From: Arenicella sp.
Lineage (GTDB): Bacteria > Pseudomonadota > Gammaproteobacteria > Arenicellales > Arenicellaceae
Direction of reading: 5' to 3'
Length of the DNA: 10,383 bases
Assembly: GCA_016763815.1 (NCBI GenBank)
Contig: JAESTB010000053.1
Location: 1-10,383, forward strand
A model generated the notes under the pieces. The model was not told the DNA's origin and made no database searches. It saw nothing but the letters and a program-made list of their open reading frames with translations. This document shows, in pieces, positions 1 to 6,036 of this stretch; the stretch's first letter is position 1, and every line of letters starts with the position of its first letter. Position numbers and translations under genes: made by a program.

Positions 1-312
1 CGGCCTGAACCTTTTTGGGCGGCGTGTTCCGAGATGTCACTACCTGAGTCGTTGTCGAACAAGATCAGTCTTTTCAAGCAAGCGGGCAAAAGCGTTAACG
101 TGACCGATGCGTTGTTTAGTGATGTGGCCTGGCAGCAAGTGATGATCGGTCAGGGCCTAGTGCCTGCGGATTATCATCCGCAGGCCAACTCAATCAGCGT
201 GACGCAACTGTCCGAGTTTCATAGCAATATTAAAACGGTTATCAATCAGGTCGTCAGTAAGCTGCCGGCGCATCAGTCTTTTATCGATTCGCTTACGGCT
301 AAAGAGGATTAA
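1..312 (+). CDS. Tryptophan halogenase family flavoprotein, C-terminal fragment (5' end outside window)
   Basis: The reading frame is open from base 1 to the TAA at 310-312 and gives 103 residues. An internal ATG at 34 is not the true start, because the residues before it (RPEPFWAAC) continue the family pattern. The fragment carries the typical C-terminal signature of the flavin-dependent tryptophan halogenase family: a W-x-x-VM-x-GQG-L-x-P-x-x-YHP block (WQQVMIGQGLVPADYHP, about residues 44-60), followed by an amphipathic helix and a final LPAH-x-x-F-I segment. The FAD-binding GxGxxG and the WxWxIP motif would lie upstream and cannot be checked, so halogenation activity is not shown here. 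Members of this family often sit beside TonB-dependent receptors and sugar transporters in marine and plant-associated Proteobacteria, which matches the downstream transporter. The substrate is unknown. The family call is fairly sure; the function is open. Confidence 0.85.
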   Translation, partial: RPEPFWAACSEMSLPESLSNKISLFKQAGKSVNVTDALFSDVAWQQVMIGQGLVPADYHPQANSISVTQLSEFHSNIKTVINQVVSKLPAHQSFIDSLTAKED

Positions 313-362
313 CTTCTTGACGGTCAGCGGTTTGCTAACTCGATGAATACGTATGTAGCTCG

Positions 363-392
363 TTGTGTGTGCCTTTTGCCAAGCAATATACT
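363..392 (+). promoter_or_regulatory. Weak candidate promoter for the SUC-type transporter
   Basis: TTGTGT (363-368) and TATACT (387-392) are separated by 18 bp, and the second hexamer matches the sigma-70 -10 consensus at five of six positions. The first matches poorly, so the call rests mainly on the -10 box and its place 45 bp before the start codon. The 124-bp gap after the halogenase shows no hairpin terminator, so read-through from upstream is equally possible. Confidence 0.25.
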
Positions 393-436
393 GATTAATT
401 GAAAAATTATAAAAATAATAAATGAGGAGTAACCCA

Positions 437-1951
437 ATGGGGTCATCATTGCGTCAAAAACCAGAGCTAAATTTTTGGCAGATCTGGAACATGTGCTTCG
501 GCTTTCTCGGTATTCAATTCGGCTTTGCATTACAGAATTCAAACGTTAGCCGTATCTTTCAGACACTTGGCGCGGATATGGCATTGATTCCAATGCTGTT
601 TATAGCGGCACCGCTAACGGGTTTGATCGTGCAGCCATTGATTGGTCATTTTAGTGATAAAACGTGGACCAAGATGGGACGCCGACGGCCTTACTTTTTT
701 TGGGGCGCGATATTAACCACCGCGTCACTAGTCTTTATGCCGAGCTCGCCGACCTTATGGGTGGCAGCGGTAATGCTATGGATTATGGACGCCAGTATCA
801 ATCTGACGATGGAGCCGTTCAGGGCCTTCGTTGGCGATATGTTGCCCAGCAAGCAACGAACTTTCGGTTACGTGATGCAAACCTTTTTTATTGGTATTGG
901 TGCGGTAATCGCATCGATGTTGCCGTGGATCTTCACCAATCTTTTGGGTGTCGATAACACCGCCGCCGACGGCCTAATACCGGATTCAGTTCGATACTCA
1001 TTCTACCTTGGCGCCGCGGCTGTGGCGTTAGCCGTTGGCTGGACTATTATCCGAACAAAGGAGTACAGCCCACAAGAGCTTGCCTCTTTTGAGGAGCCGG
1101 AAAATGCAACTTTTGCCGCAGCCGAGCAAGCTGTATTTGCTGGCCAACCGGTTTTCTCGAGTACTGGGTCGATTATCTGGACTGGGGCAGGCTTGCTCGC
1201 AAGCATCGCGATTTATTTCGGTGGTTGGGATTATCAGCTTTATATTCTTAGCGGTGGTGTAACGGTGGTTGGCTTATTGCAGTTCTATGCCTCATTAAAA
1301 GAGAAGAGTGGTGATAAAAATAGCTTCTATGAGGCATGCCGTAGCGTCGTGTTGATGCCGAAAACCATGCGTCAGTTAGCGGTGGTTCAGTTCTTTTCAT
1401 GGTTCCCATTATTTGCAATGTGGATCTACACAACGCCAGCGGTAACCAGTGTGCACTTCGCTAGCTCCGATGTTACAAGCGAGGCTTATAATGAAGGTAC
1501 AAACTGGGTTGGGGTATTATTCGGCGCTTACAATGGTTTCTCGATTATTGCCGCTTTGCTGATACCGATAGTGGTTCGTCGTATAGGGCTAAAAGGAACA
1601 CACTCGATTAACCTTTTGATTGGCGCCGCGGGTTTAGCATCGATGATGTTTTTCAAGGACCCGATGATGTTACTGCTGTCGATGCTTGGTGTTGGCTTTG
1701 CCTGGGCTTCTATATTATCGGTGCCGTATGCGGTGCTTTCTGACTCAGTGCCGTCGGAAAACATGGGGCTCTATATGGGAGTGTTTAACTTTTTCATTGT
1801 CATACCTCAATTAGTCGCGGCCAGCTTACTTGGTTTAGCATTGAAGTACTTGTTTGCTGGGGAGGCAATTTACATACTAGGCTTAGCCGCTGGTTTTTGG
1901 GTCGTGGCGGCGATTGCGATGATGTTTGTAAAGCATCAAACTGAAGATTAG
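437..1951 (+). CDS. MFS sugar transporter, sucrose/maltose (SUC/MalT-like) family
   Basis: A 504-residue inner-membrane protein with about 12 hydrophobic segments, probably a proton-coupled symporter for maltose, sucrose or a related oligosaccharide. Two blocks typical of this family are visible: the loop motif GHFSDKTWTKMGRRRPYF (about residues 70-87) and MEPFRAFVGDMLP (about 125-137). The start is placed at ATG 437 because GAGGAG at 424-429 lies 7 bases in front of it. The slightly longer ATG at 422 has no such site and overlaps this ribosome-binding site. The gene follows the halogenase by 124 bp and converges with a LacI-family regulator, an arrangement common in alpha-glucan utilisation loci. 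The exact sugar cannot be read from the sequence; maltose or another glucoside is my inference from family and context. Confidence 0.88.
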   Translation: MGSSLRQKPELNFWQIWNMCFGFLGIQFGFALQNSNVSRIFQTLGADMALIPMLFIAAPLTGLIVQPLIGHFSDKTWTKMGRRRPYFFWGAILTTASLVFMPSSPTLWVAAVMLWIMDASINLTMEPFRAFVGDMLPSKQRTFGYVMQTFFIGIGAVIASMLPWIFTNLLGVDNTAADGLIPDSVRYSFYLGAAAVALAVGWTIIRTKEYSPQELASFEEPENATFAAAEQAVFAGQPVFSSTGSIIWTGAGLLASIAIYFGGWDYQLYILSGGVTVVGLLQFYASLKEKSGDKNSFYEACRSVVLMPKTMRQLAVVQFFSWFPLFAMWIYTTPAVTSVHFASSDVTSEAYNEGTNWVGVLFGAYNGFSIIAALLIPIVVRRIGLKGTHSINLLIGAAGLASMMFFKDPMMLLLSMLGVGFAWASILSVPYAVLSDSVPSENMGLYMGVFNFFIVIPQLVAASLLGLALKYLFAGEAIYILGLAAGFWVVAAIAMMFVKHQTED

Positions 1952-1983
1952 TATCGTTTGTCGTCGACATCTTTGATGCCTGA

Positions 1984-2076
1984 ATGCGCGACTTAACAAT
2001 GGTCGCTTTAATTATAGTCGCCTTTAACCATAGTCGGCTTTAACCATAGGCGACTATGAATTGCGACGATTTAACC
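1984..2076. repeat. Degenerate short tandem repeat, about 16-bp period
   Basis: Two near-identical 16-base units, ATAGTCGCCTTTAACC (2014-2029) and ATAGTCGGCTTTAACC (2030-2045), differ at one base. Weaker copies flank them at about 1984-1997, 1999-2013, 2046 onward and 2060-2076. The last copy overlaps the final codons of the lacI-type gene. The array fills the gap between two convergent genes. It has no spacers, so it is not a CRISPR array. Replication slippage is the simplest origin. Confidence 0.6.
2014..2057. terminator. Possible hairpin between convergent genes (no T-tract)
   Basis: ATAGTCGCCT (2014-2023) is the exact reverse complement of AGGCGACTAT (2048-2057), giving a 10-bp stem with a 24-base loop. 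A nested 8-bp alternative pairs 2029-2036 with 2051-2058. It sits between the ends of two convergent genes, where a bidirectional terminator is expected. However, no run of T follows on either strand, so intrinsic termination is doubtful, and the pairing may be a by-product of the repeat units. Confidence 0.3.
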
Positions 2077-3105
2077 AGCGCCGCAAGAGTCTCGGACTAT
2101 TAGTTTTGTTGGTAATAAAACCGACTGCACAGGCTGGTCGTTTATTGAACGGATAACACTGTCAACCAATTCTTTTCCGGCCTCGAAGGTGTCCTGCCGG
2201 ATTGTAGAGAGTGCCGGTGAAAGGTGCTCGGCCGTCGGGATGTCATCAAAGCCGACAATGGCTTTATCAAGCGGCACCCTAATTCCCCGTTGGCGTAACG
2301 CTTTTATAGCACCAATTGCAATCAGGTCACTGGCACAGAAAATAGCGGAGAATTCTACGCCACTATCAAGTAATTCATTTGCGGCTTTGTAGCCACTTTC
2401 TTCTGAAAAATGTGCCCGAAAGTGAAGTGATTCTTGAACTTTAATTGAGTGTTTTTCATGAGCTCGTCGATAACCGGCGTAGCGGTTTCTTAGTTCTGGG
2501 TCGTCTTTAGATTCGTTGCCTAAAAAAGCAATTTTTTTATGCCCAAGTGTTAGTAAATGATCGGCCGCTAGAAACCCGCCTTGCTCGTTGTCGCAACCAA
2601 CAAATAGTCCAGGTTGGTCTTCAATGACCGGCCCCCAAGTAACAAAATGAGCGCCAGCTTCATCTAATTTTGAGATGCGCTTGATATAGCTAGTGTAGTC
2701 GCCATAACCTAAAAATATGATGCCGTCTGCTTTGTTGGCATCTTCATACTCGGCGTTCCAGTCATCACTTAATTGTTGAAATGAAATAAGCAGGTCATAA
2801 CCTTGATTTGCCGTTGCCCGAGTAATGCTGCCAAGCATGGATAAAAAGAACGGGTTGATAAATGCTTGGCTCTCACCTGATGACTCTTCGAACAATAGCA
2901 GAGCAAGAGTATTGGTGGTTTGCGAGCGCAAATTTCTGGCGTTCACATCAACTTTGTAATTCAGTTCGCGAGCGATTTTTTGAACACGCTGACGTGTTTC
3001 TAGGCTGACTAAAGGACTGTCACGCAGGGCACGCGAGACAGTAGGCTGGGAGACACCAGCTAGATGTGCTATATCGACCGAGGTCGGTTTGTTCTTGCCT
3101 TTCAT
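2071..3105 (-). CDS. LacI-family transcriptional regulator
   Basis: A 344-residue protein, normal length for the LacI/GalR family. The N-terminal helix-turn-helix runs over about residues 8-28 (SVDIAHLAGVSQPTVSRAL). The hinge helix NARNLRSQ (about 55-62) keeps the leucine that intercalates into the operator in LacI. The rest is a periplasmic-binding-protein-like effector domain, with FLAADHLLTLGHKKIAFLGN and the late VGFDDIPTAEHLSPALSTIRQD block. ATG at 3105 is preceded by AAGGG with an 8-base spacer. It is divergent from the GluP-type transporter and convergent with the SUC-type transporter, so it probably controls one or both in response to a sugar. The effector cannot be named. No clear LacI-type operator with a central CG was seen near either transporter. 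Confidence 0.93.
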   Translation of the reverse strand: MKGKNKPTSVDIAHLAGVSQPTVSRALRDSPLVSLETRQRVQKIARELNYKVDVNARNLRSQTTNTLALLLFEESSGESQAFINPFFLSMLGSITRATANQGYDLLISFQQLSDDWNAEYEDANKADGIIFLGYGDYTSYIKRISKLDEAGAHFVTWGPVIEDQPGLFVGCDNEQGGFLAADHLLTLGHKKIAFLGNESKDDPELRNRYAGYRRAHEKHSIKVQESLHFRAHFSEESGYKAANELLDSGVEFSAIFCASDLIAIGAIKALRQRGIRVPLDKAIVGFDDIPTAEHLSPALSTIRQDTFEAGKELVDSVIRSINDQPVQSVLLPTKLIVRDSCGAG

Positions 3106-3119
3106 TTTTTTAGCCCTTA

Positions 3120-3134
3120 TGTAAATTTATTACA
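3120..3134. promoter_or_regulatory. Putative HexR operator
   Basis: TGTAAATTTATTACA is a perfect TGTAA-N5-TTACA palindrome, and with its flanking A and T the arms reach 6 bp. It has the form I recall for the HexR consensus in Gammaproteobacteria (TGTAAT...ATTACA). The same architecture is found upstream of zwf at 5962-5976. It lies 14 bp before the lacI-type start codon, over the place where that gene's -10 box would be (GTGACT, 17 bp, TAAATT on the minus strand). A repressor here would most directly affect the regulator and perhaps also the divergent transporter. Confidence 0.55.
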
Positions 3135-3169
3135 TTAACTGTTTTTAGTCACTTGTTTATTGGCTATCA

Positions 3170-3185
3170 TGTGACTATTCTCACT
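3170..3185. promoter_or_regulatory. Putative CRP (cAMP receptor protein) site
   Basis: TGTGACTATTCTCACT matches the CRP core TGTGA-N6-TCACA at nine of ten fixed positions, and it is flanked by A on the left and TTT on the right as in the extended consensus. It lies between the divergent lacI-type and GluP-type genes, about 177 bp before the transporter start codon. Its left half also takes part in a 7-bp inverted repeat (TAGTCAC 3146-3152 with GTGACTA 3171-3177). CRP control of a sugar transporter is expected in enteric and marine Gammaproteobacteria. Whether this genome encodes CRP is not visible here. Confidence 0.5.
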
Positions 3186-3208
3186 TTTGGAGATGGCGTA
3201 TTTAGTAC

Positions 3209-3224
3209 TTCAGCAATACCTGAA
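3209..3224. promoter_or_regulatory. Imperfect palindrome upstream of GluP-type transporter
   Basis: TTCAG-CAATAC-CTGAA is a 5-bp inverted repeat with further scattered symmetry outward to about 3203 and 3230. It lies in the transporter's control region just before a HexR-like half site (TTACA at 3228-3232). It could be the operator of the neighbouring LacI-type protein, but the spaced centre lacks the CG typical of LacI-family operators, so this is only a candidate. Confidence 0.25.
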
Positions 3225-3258
3225 TTATTACATAAACCAAACAAAGAGGAGGGGCTGA

Positions 3259-3288
3259 ATGTTACGAAGTTTGGTGACTGATGCCTAA
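3259..3288 (+). other. Possible 9-codon mini-ORF with strong ribosome-binding site
   Basis: ATG at 3259 begins a short frame encoding MLRSLVTDA and ending at TAA 3286-3288. It is preceded by a very strong purine-rich ribosome-binding site, AGAGGAGGGG (3245-3254), with suitable spacing. The TAA runs directly into a second Shine-Dalgarno-like stretch (AAGGAGAAGG, from 3287) that has no start codon at normal distance. It lies 73 bp ahead of the transporter, whose own site is weaker. It could be a leader peptide or a chance open frame; nothing in its residues points to an attenuation mechanism. Confidence 0.25.
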
Positions 3289-3361
3289 GGAGAAGGCCGA
3301 AGCGGAGTATTTATACTGCTCAGAGCTTTACTAAAAACTAATAAACATAAGAGATCAAATC

Positions 3362-4600
3362 ATGGCTCAAGCCCCAATATCAACACCCATAGCTGGGTCA
3401 CCCTCTGATGGTAAAAACTACACCGTCCCTCTGATTATTCTTACCTCACTATTTTTCATGTGGGGATTCTTAACGGTGCTGAACGACGTTCTTATACCTT
3501 ATTTGAAAAATGTCTTTGAATTAAATTACACGCAAGCACTGTTGATTCAATTTTGTTTCTTTGCCGCCTATGGCGTTTGCTCGATCCCCGCCGGAGGCAT
3601 CGTCAAGAGGCTCGGTTACCAAAGGGGTATTGTGGTTGGTCTAACCATCGCTGCGGCTGGCTGCTTCATGTTTATTCTAGCCGCCAACCTGCTGTTGTAT
3701 CCGGTTTTTCTTGGCGCTTTGTTTGTGTTGGCGGCAGGCATTACTCTATTGCAAGTTTCAGCCAATCCTTACGTTGCTCTGCTTGGGCCGTCTGAGACGG
3801 CTCCACGGCGTTTAACACTTACTCAAGCATTTAACTCAGCGGGAGCATACCTTGGCCCAATTGTTGGTGCTGCTCTGATCCTCGGCGCTGTAGCGGATTC
3901 GGCCTCAGGTGCTGACGCTGTGAAGATGCCCTATGCACGCTTAGGCATCGCCTTGTTGGTGTTAGCGGTTATCTTTATCTTCGTTAAGCTGCCTAAAATT
4001 GATGAGCCCGGTGCCGATAAAGGTAGCTATGCCGATGCATTAAAGTTCAAGCATTTAATTCTCGGTGTAATAGCCATCTTTGTTTACGTTGGCGCAGAAG
4101 TGTCAATCGGCAGCTTGATCATTAATTTTTTGGGCGAGTCACACATTGCTGGCATGGGTGAAGAAGAAGCAGCTAAGTATGTTGCAAACTATTGGGGCTT
4201 AGCGCTAATCGGGCGCTTTATTGGGGTTGGCTTGATGTTTTACGTAGCTGGCAACGTGATGCTAACGATCAACGGCATAGCGGCGATTATTTTGCTGGCG
4301 GTGGCGGTTACTACCGGCGGTGATTCGGCTTGGATGGCATTGATAGCCGTTGGCTTTTTTAACTCATTGATGTTTCCAACTATTTTTAGCCTAGCAATCG
4401 CTAAACTAGGACCTTTAGCTAGCCGAGGATCCGGCTTGTTGTGTACAGCGATTATTGGTGGTGCGTTTATACCGCTGTTACAAGGTGTCATCGCCGACTC
4501 GGTTAATCTGCAAATATCTTTCGTGGTTCCGATGATTTGCTATGTCTACATAGCTTATTATGGTTTCAAAGGCTGGCAGCCAAAAGGCCCAAGCACTTAA
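3362..4600 (+). CDS. FucP/GluP-type sugar MFS transporter (glucose/galactose)
   Basis: A 412-residue membrane protein of the fucose/glucose-galactose:H+ symporter family, with about 12 transmembrane helices. Family marks are FFMWGFLTVLNDVLIP (31-46), KRLGYQRGI (82-90), QVSANPYVALLGP (131-143) and LTQAFNS (153-159). Compared from memory with E. coli FucP, Asp42 here corresponds to the essential Asp46, while the position of FucP Glu135 is Gln131. Gln there is what I expect in GluP-like glucose/galactose carriers, so glucose or galactose is a better guess than fucose. The start at 3362 follows a modest AAGAG site with an 8-base spacer. It faces glucokinase across a shared terminator and lies next to the Entner-Doudoroff genes, which fits glucose uptake without a phosphotransferase system. 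Likely control is by the divergent LacI-type protein and by CRP. Confidence 0.9.
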   Translation: MAQAPISTPIAGSPSDGKNYTVPLIILTSLFFMWGFLTVLNDVLIPYLKNVFELNYTQALLIQFCFFAAYGVCSIPAGGIVKRLGYQRGIVVGLTIAAAGCFMFILAANLLLYPVFLGALFVLAAGITLLQVSANPYVALLGPSETAPRRLTLTQAFNSAGAYLGPIVGAALILGAVADSASGADAVKMPYARLGIALLVLAVIFIFVKLPKIDEPGADKGSYADALKFKHLILGVIAIFVYVGAEVSIGSLIINFLGESHIAGMGEEEAAKYVANYWGLALIGRFIGVGLMFYVAGNVMLTINGIAAIILLAVAVTTGGDSAWMALIAVGFFNSLMFPTIFSLAIAKLGPLASRGSGLLCTAIIGGAFIPLLQGVIADSVNLQISFVVPMICYVYIAYYGFKGWQPKGPST

Positions 4601-4646
4601 AAGTATCTAAAAAGTATTACTTAGATTGCAGGCCTGTTATTAACAT

Positions 4647-4684
4647 AAAAAGGCCCTGATAGATTGTTCTGTCAGGGCCTTTTT
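4647..4684. terminator. Strong bidirectional intrinsic terminator
   Basis: AAAAAGGCCCTGA (4647-4659) and TCAGGGCCTTTTT (4672-4684) form a perfect 13-bp inverted repeat. On the plus strand the stem can extend through a U-G wobble and three more pairs to close on a TTGT tetraloop. Each strand has a run of T on its 3' side, so it can stop transcription from the transporter on the left and from glucokinase on the right. It lies 46 bp after the transporter stop and 30 bp from the glucokinase stop. Confidence 0.93.
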
Positions 4685-4714
4685 CAACAACTATTCAGAT
4701 TCACTCAGACTGGA

Positions 4715-5695
4715 TTACGCTTCGGTGGAAATCTTGCGAGCGAACACGCTAGCACCTAATAGCCCCGGGTTTTTATGAGTGATCAACCACGTCGGTAGAT
4801 CGGTCATTAGATGACTGTGTCTGCCCTTATTTTCAAAGCCTTTTCTGAACCGACTTGCTGCTAACTGATTCGGGTAACGCTGGCAAATTCCGCCACCGAT
4901 GAACACACCGTTATAGGCGCCTAGCGCTAACGCGATATCGCCAGCAACTTGGCCAAGCATCTCGAAGAAGAGATCGAAGGTTTGTTCACAAATAGGGTCT
5001 GTTTTGTTGATTCCCGCGACCGCAATATCGGCGGCGATAAGACCAGGGTTGTCTTGCCCGTGAATAGCGCATAAAGCTTCGTGAATATTGACCAGCCCTG
5101 GGCCAGACAACAGACGCTCGCGTGAGATGCGATCATCAAACTTTTGGTGAAGGTGAGTTAAAATTTCGCCTTGTAGCTGGTTCTCAGGTGAAAAGCCGGC
5201 GTGACCGCCTTCAGTAACAAGGGGTATTAATTTGTTATCACGGCGCAATAAGGCCGACATTCCTAGGCCGCTTCCGGGGCCAAGTGCGCCGACCGTATAG
5301 TCACCGTCAGGCAAGCGCTGCCAGTCGCCACCGATATTAATTACATCGTTTTCAGCAAGGCTGCTTAAGCTATATGAAATAGCTTCCCAGTCATTGAGGA
5401 GGCTAACCTGTTCAATATTGTAGCGTTTGGTTAAGTCTGCGCAGTCAATTGACCAGTGGCTATTCGGGAAAACTACCTTTTCATCTTTGATGGGTCCTGC
5501 AACAGCCAAGGCTATAGCGCCTAGTTGCTTGATACTATGTGAACTCAAATACCTATCTATGGCATCGCTCACATGCTCAAATTCAGCGGCCTCTAGCGTT
5601 TGCGCAGCGCTAAAATATTAAGGTGCATCAGTGCTCAAGGCGAAGCGAGCATTAGTCCCGCCAATGTCGGCGATCAAGATAGGGTGGTCATTCAT
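4715..5695 (-). pseudogene. glk: Glucokinase interrupted by an in-frame TAA at codon 26
   Basis: Glk-type glucokinase (ATP + glucose to glucose-6-phosphate). From ATG 5695 the frame reads MNDHPILIADIGGTNARFAL, which contains the nucleotide/phosphate-binding DIGGTN motif (residues 10-15). It then meets TAA at 5618-5620 (codon 26), and continues in the same frame to 4715. Read through, the product would have 326 residues including the stop position, close to E. coli Glk (321). Downstream motifs are intact: AVAGP, LLND with the likely catalytic Asp102, LGPGSGLG (138-145), EGGHAGF (162-168), SGPGL and GGGI. The longest uninterrupted frame starts at GTG 5572 (285 residues). It lacks DIGGTN and has no good ribosome-binding site, so it should be inactive. 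TAA followed by T is a poor read-through context. A recent nonsense mutation or a base error in the sequence is the likely explanation. Confidence 0.85.
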
Positions 5696-5701
5696 GAATG
5701 G

Positions 5702-5739
5702 ACTCGGTCGTTAGGACTCGGTTGGTTGAAACTCGGTTG
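5702..5739. repeat. Triplicate ACTCGGT repeat in the glk leader
   Basis: ACTCGGT occurs at 5702-5708, 5716-5722 and 5731-5737, and the last two copies extend to ACTCGGTTG. The units directly precede the glk start on its coding strand, where a ribosome-binding site would be expected and none is clear. The cause is probably slippage; a regulatory role is not shown. Confidence 0.45.
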
Positions 5740-5931
5740 ATTAATAAATGTGGTGATATGATCAATAGTGAACGGCTGAGTGATGTGGGCTCAAAGTCAT
5801 CTTTATTTTAGAGTCTCTTCAACTTACTTTGGCGTTTTTTGGGGTATCAAGCAAGTTTTTATGATTTTGCTGTCTAGTTGACTAAGTTGAGCGGCTTAAT
5901 CGAGGACATAGTGAATAAAATAACAATCAGT

Positions 5932-5960
5932 TTGTAATAATCTAACATTTTATATAAAAT
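5932..5960 (+). promoter_or_regulatory. Candidate zwf operon promoter
   Basis: TTGTAA (5932-5937) and TAAAAT (5955-5960) are separated by 17 bp, matching sigma-70 consensus at four and five of six positions. It lies about 80 bp before the zwf start. The first HexR-like palindrome covers the -35 box and the second starts right after the -10 box, so both would block polymerase if occupied. The overlap supports the placement, but no transcript start can be read from sequence. Confidence 0.45.
5933..5947. promoter_or_regulatory. Putative HexR operator, upstream copy (imperfect)
   Basis: TGTAATAATCTAACA fits TGTAA-N5-TTACA with one mismatch in the right arm. It overlaps the candidate -35 box of the zwf promoter. 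Its centre is 29 bp from that of the perfect copy downstream, close to three helical turns, which would allow two dimers to bind on the same face. Confidence 0.45.
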
Positions 5961-5961
5961 A

Positions 5962-5976
5962 TGTAAATAAATTACA
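5962..5976. promoter_or_regulatory. Putative HexR operator, perfect copy
   Basis: TGTAAATAAATTACA has perfect 5-bp arms, or 6 with the flanking A and T, and differs from the site at 3120-3134 only in the spacer. It lies just after the candidate -10 box of zwf, a classic repressor position. HexR is known to repress zwf and Entner-Doudoroff genes and to release DNA when KDPG accumulates, so it suits this operon well. The hexR gene itself is not in the window. Confidence 0.6.
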
Positions 5977-6036
5977 TGACCGTACCAAGAGATTATAGGC
6001 AAGATTTCGACGGTCGGTATCAAGAGAGGAGCTTCG

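Larger units (their letters stand above)
5696..6036. promoter_or_regulatory. Divergent glk-zwf intergenic region (341 bp)
   Basis: No gene is visible in this stretch. Near glk it holds three copies of ACTCGGT (5702-5708, 5716-5722, 5731-5737) at 14- and 15-bp spacing. The middle is AT-rich without a recognised motif. The zwf-proximal 100 bp carries two HexR-like palindromes and a candidate promoter, listed separately. In Pseudomonas the gene divergent from zwf is hexR; here that place is taken by glk. Confidence 0.6.

Noticed and set aside
422..436. ATG 422 as transporter start
   Set aside because: The strong GAGGAG site at 424-429 lies within these codons and is correctly spaced for ATG 437 instead.
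664..957. 97-codon plus-strand open frame inside the SUC-type transporter
   Set aside because: It lies wholly within a conserved gene in another frame, without a ribosome-binding site or recognisable motif.
1984..2076. Repeat array as a possible CRISPR
   Set aside because: Units are about 16 bp, degenerate and adjacent, without unique spacers, and no cas genes are present.
3303..3322. Dyad around AGTATTTATACT as a terminator or riboswitch stem
   Set aside because: The stem is only 4-5 bp with a tiny loop and bulges when extended. No T-run and no known aptamer pattern follow.
5618..5620. Recoding of the glk stop as selenocysteine, pyrrolysine or programmed frameshift
   Set aside because: The codon is TAA, not TGA or TAG. 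The frame is identical on both sides, and there is no slippery heptamer. The other genes use the standard code.
5749..5764. TGTGGTGATATGATCA as a CRP site near glk
   Set aside because: The left arm has one mismatch and the right arm matches poorly; it is much weaker than the site at 3170-3185.
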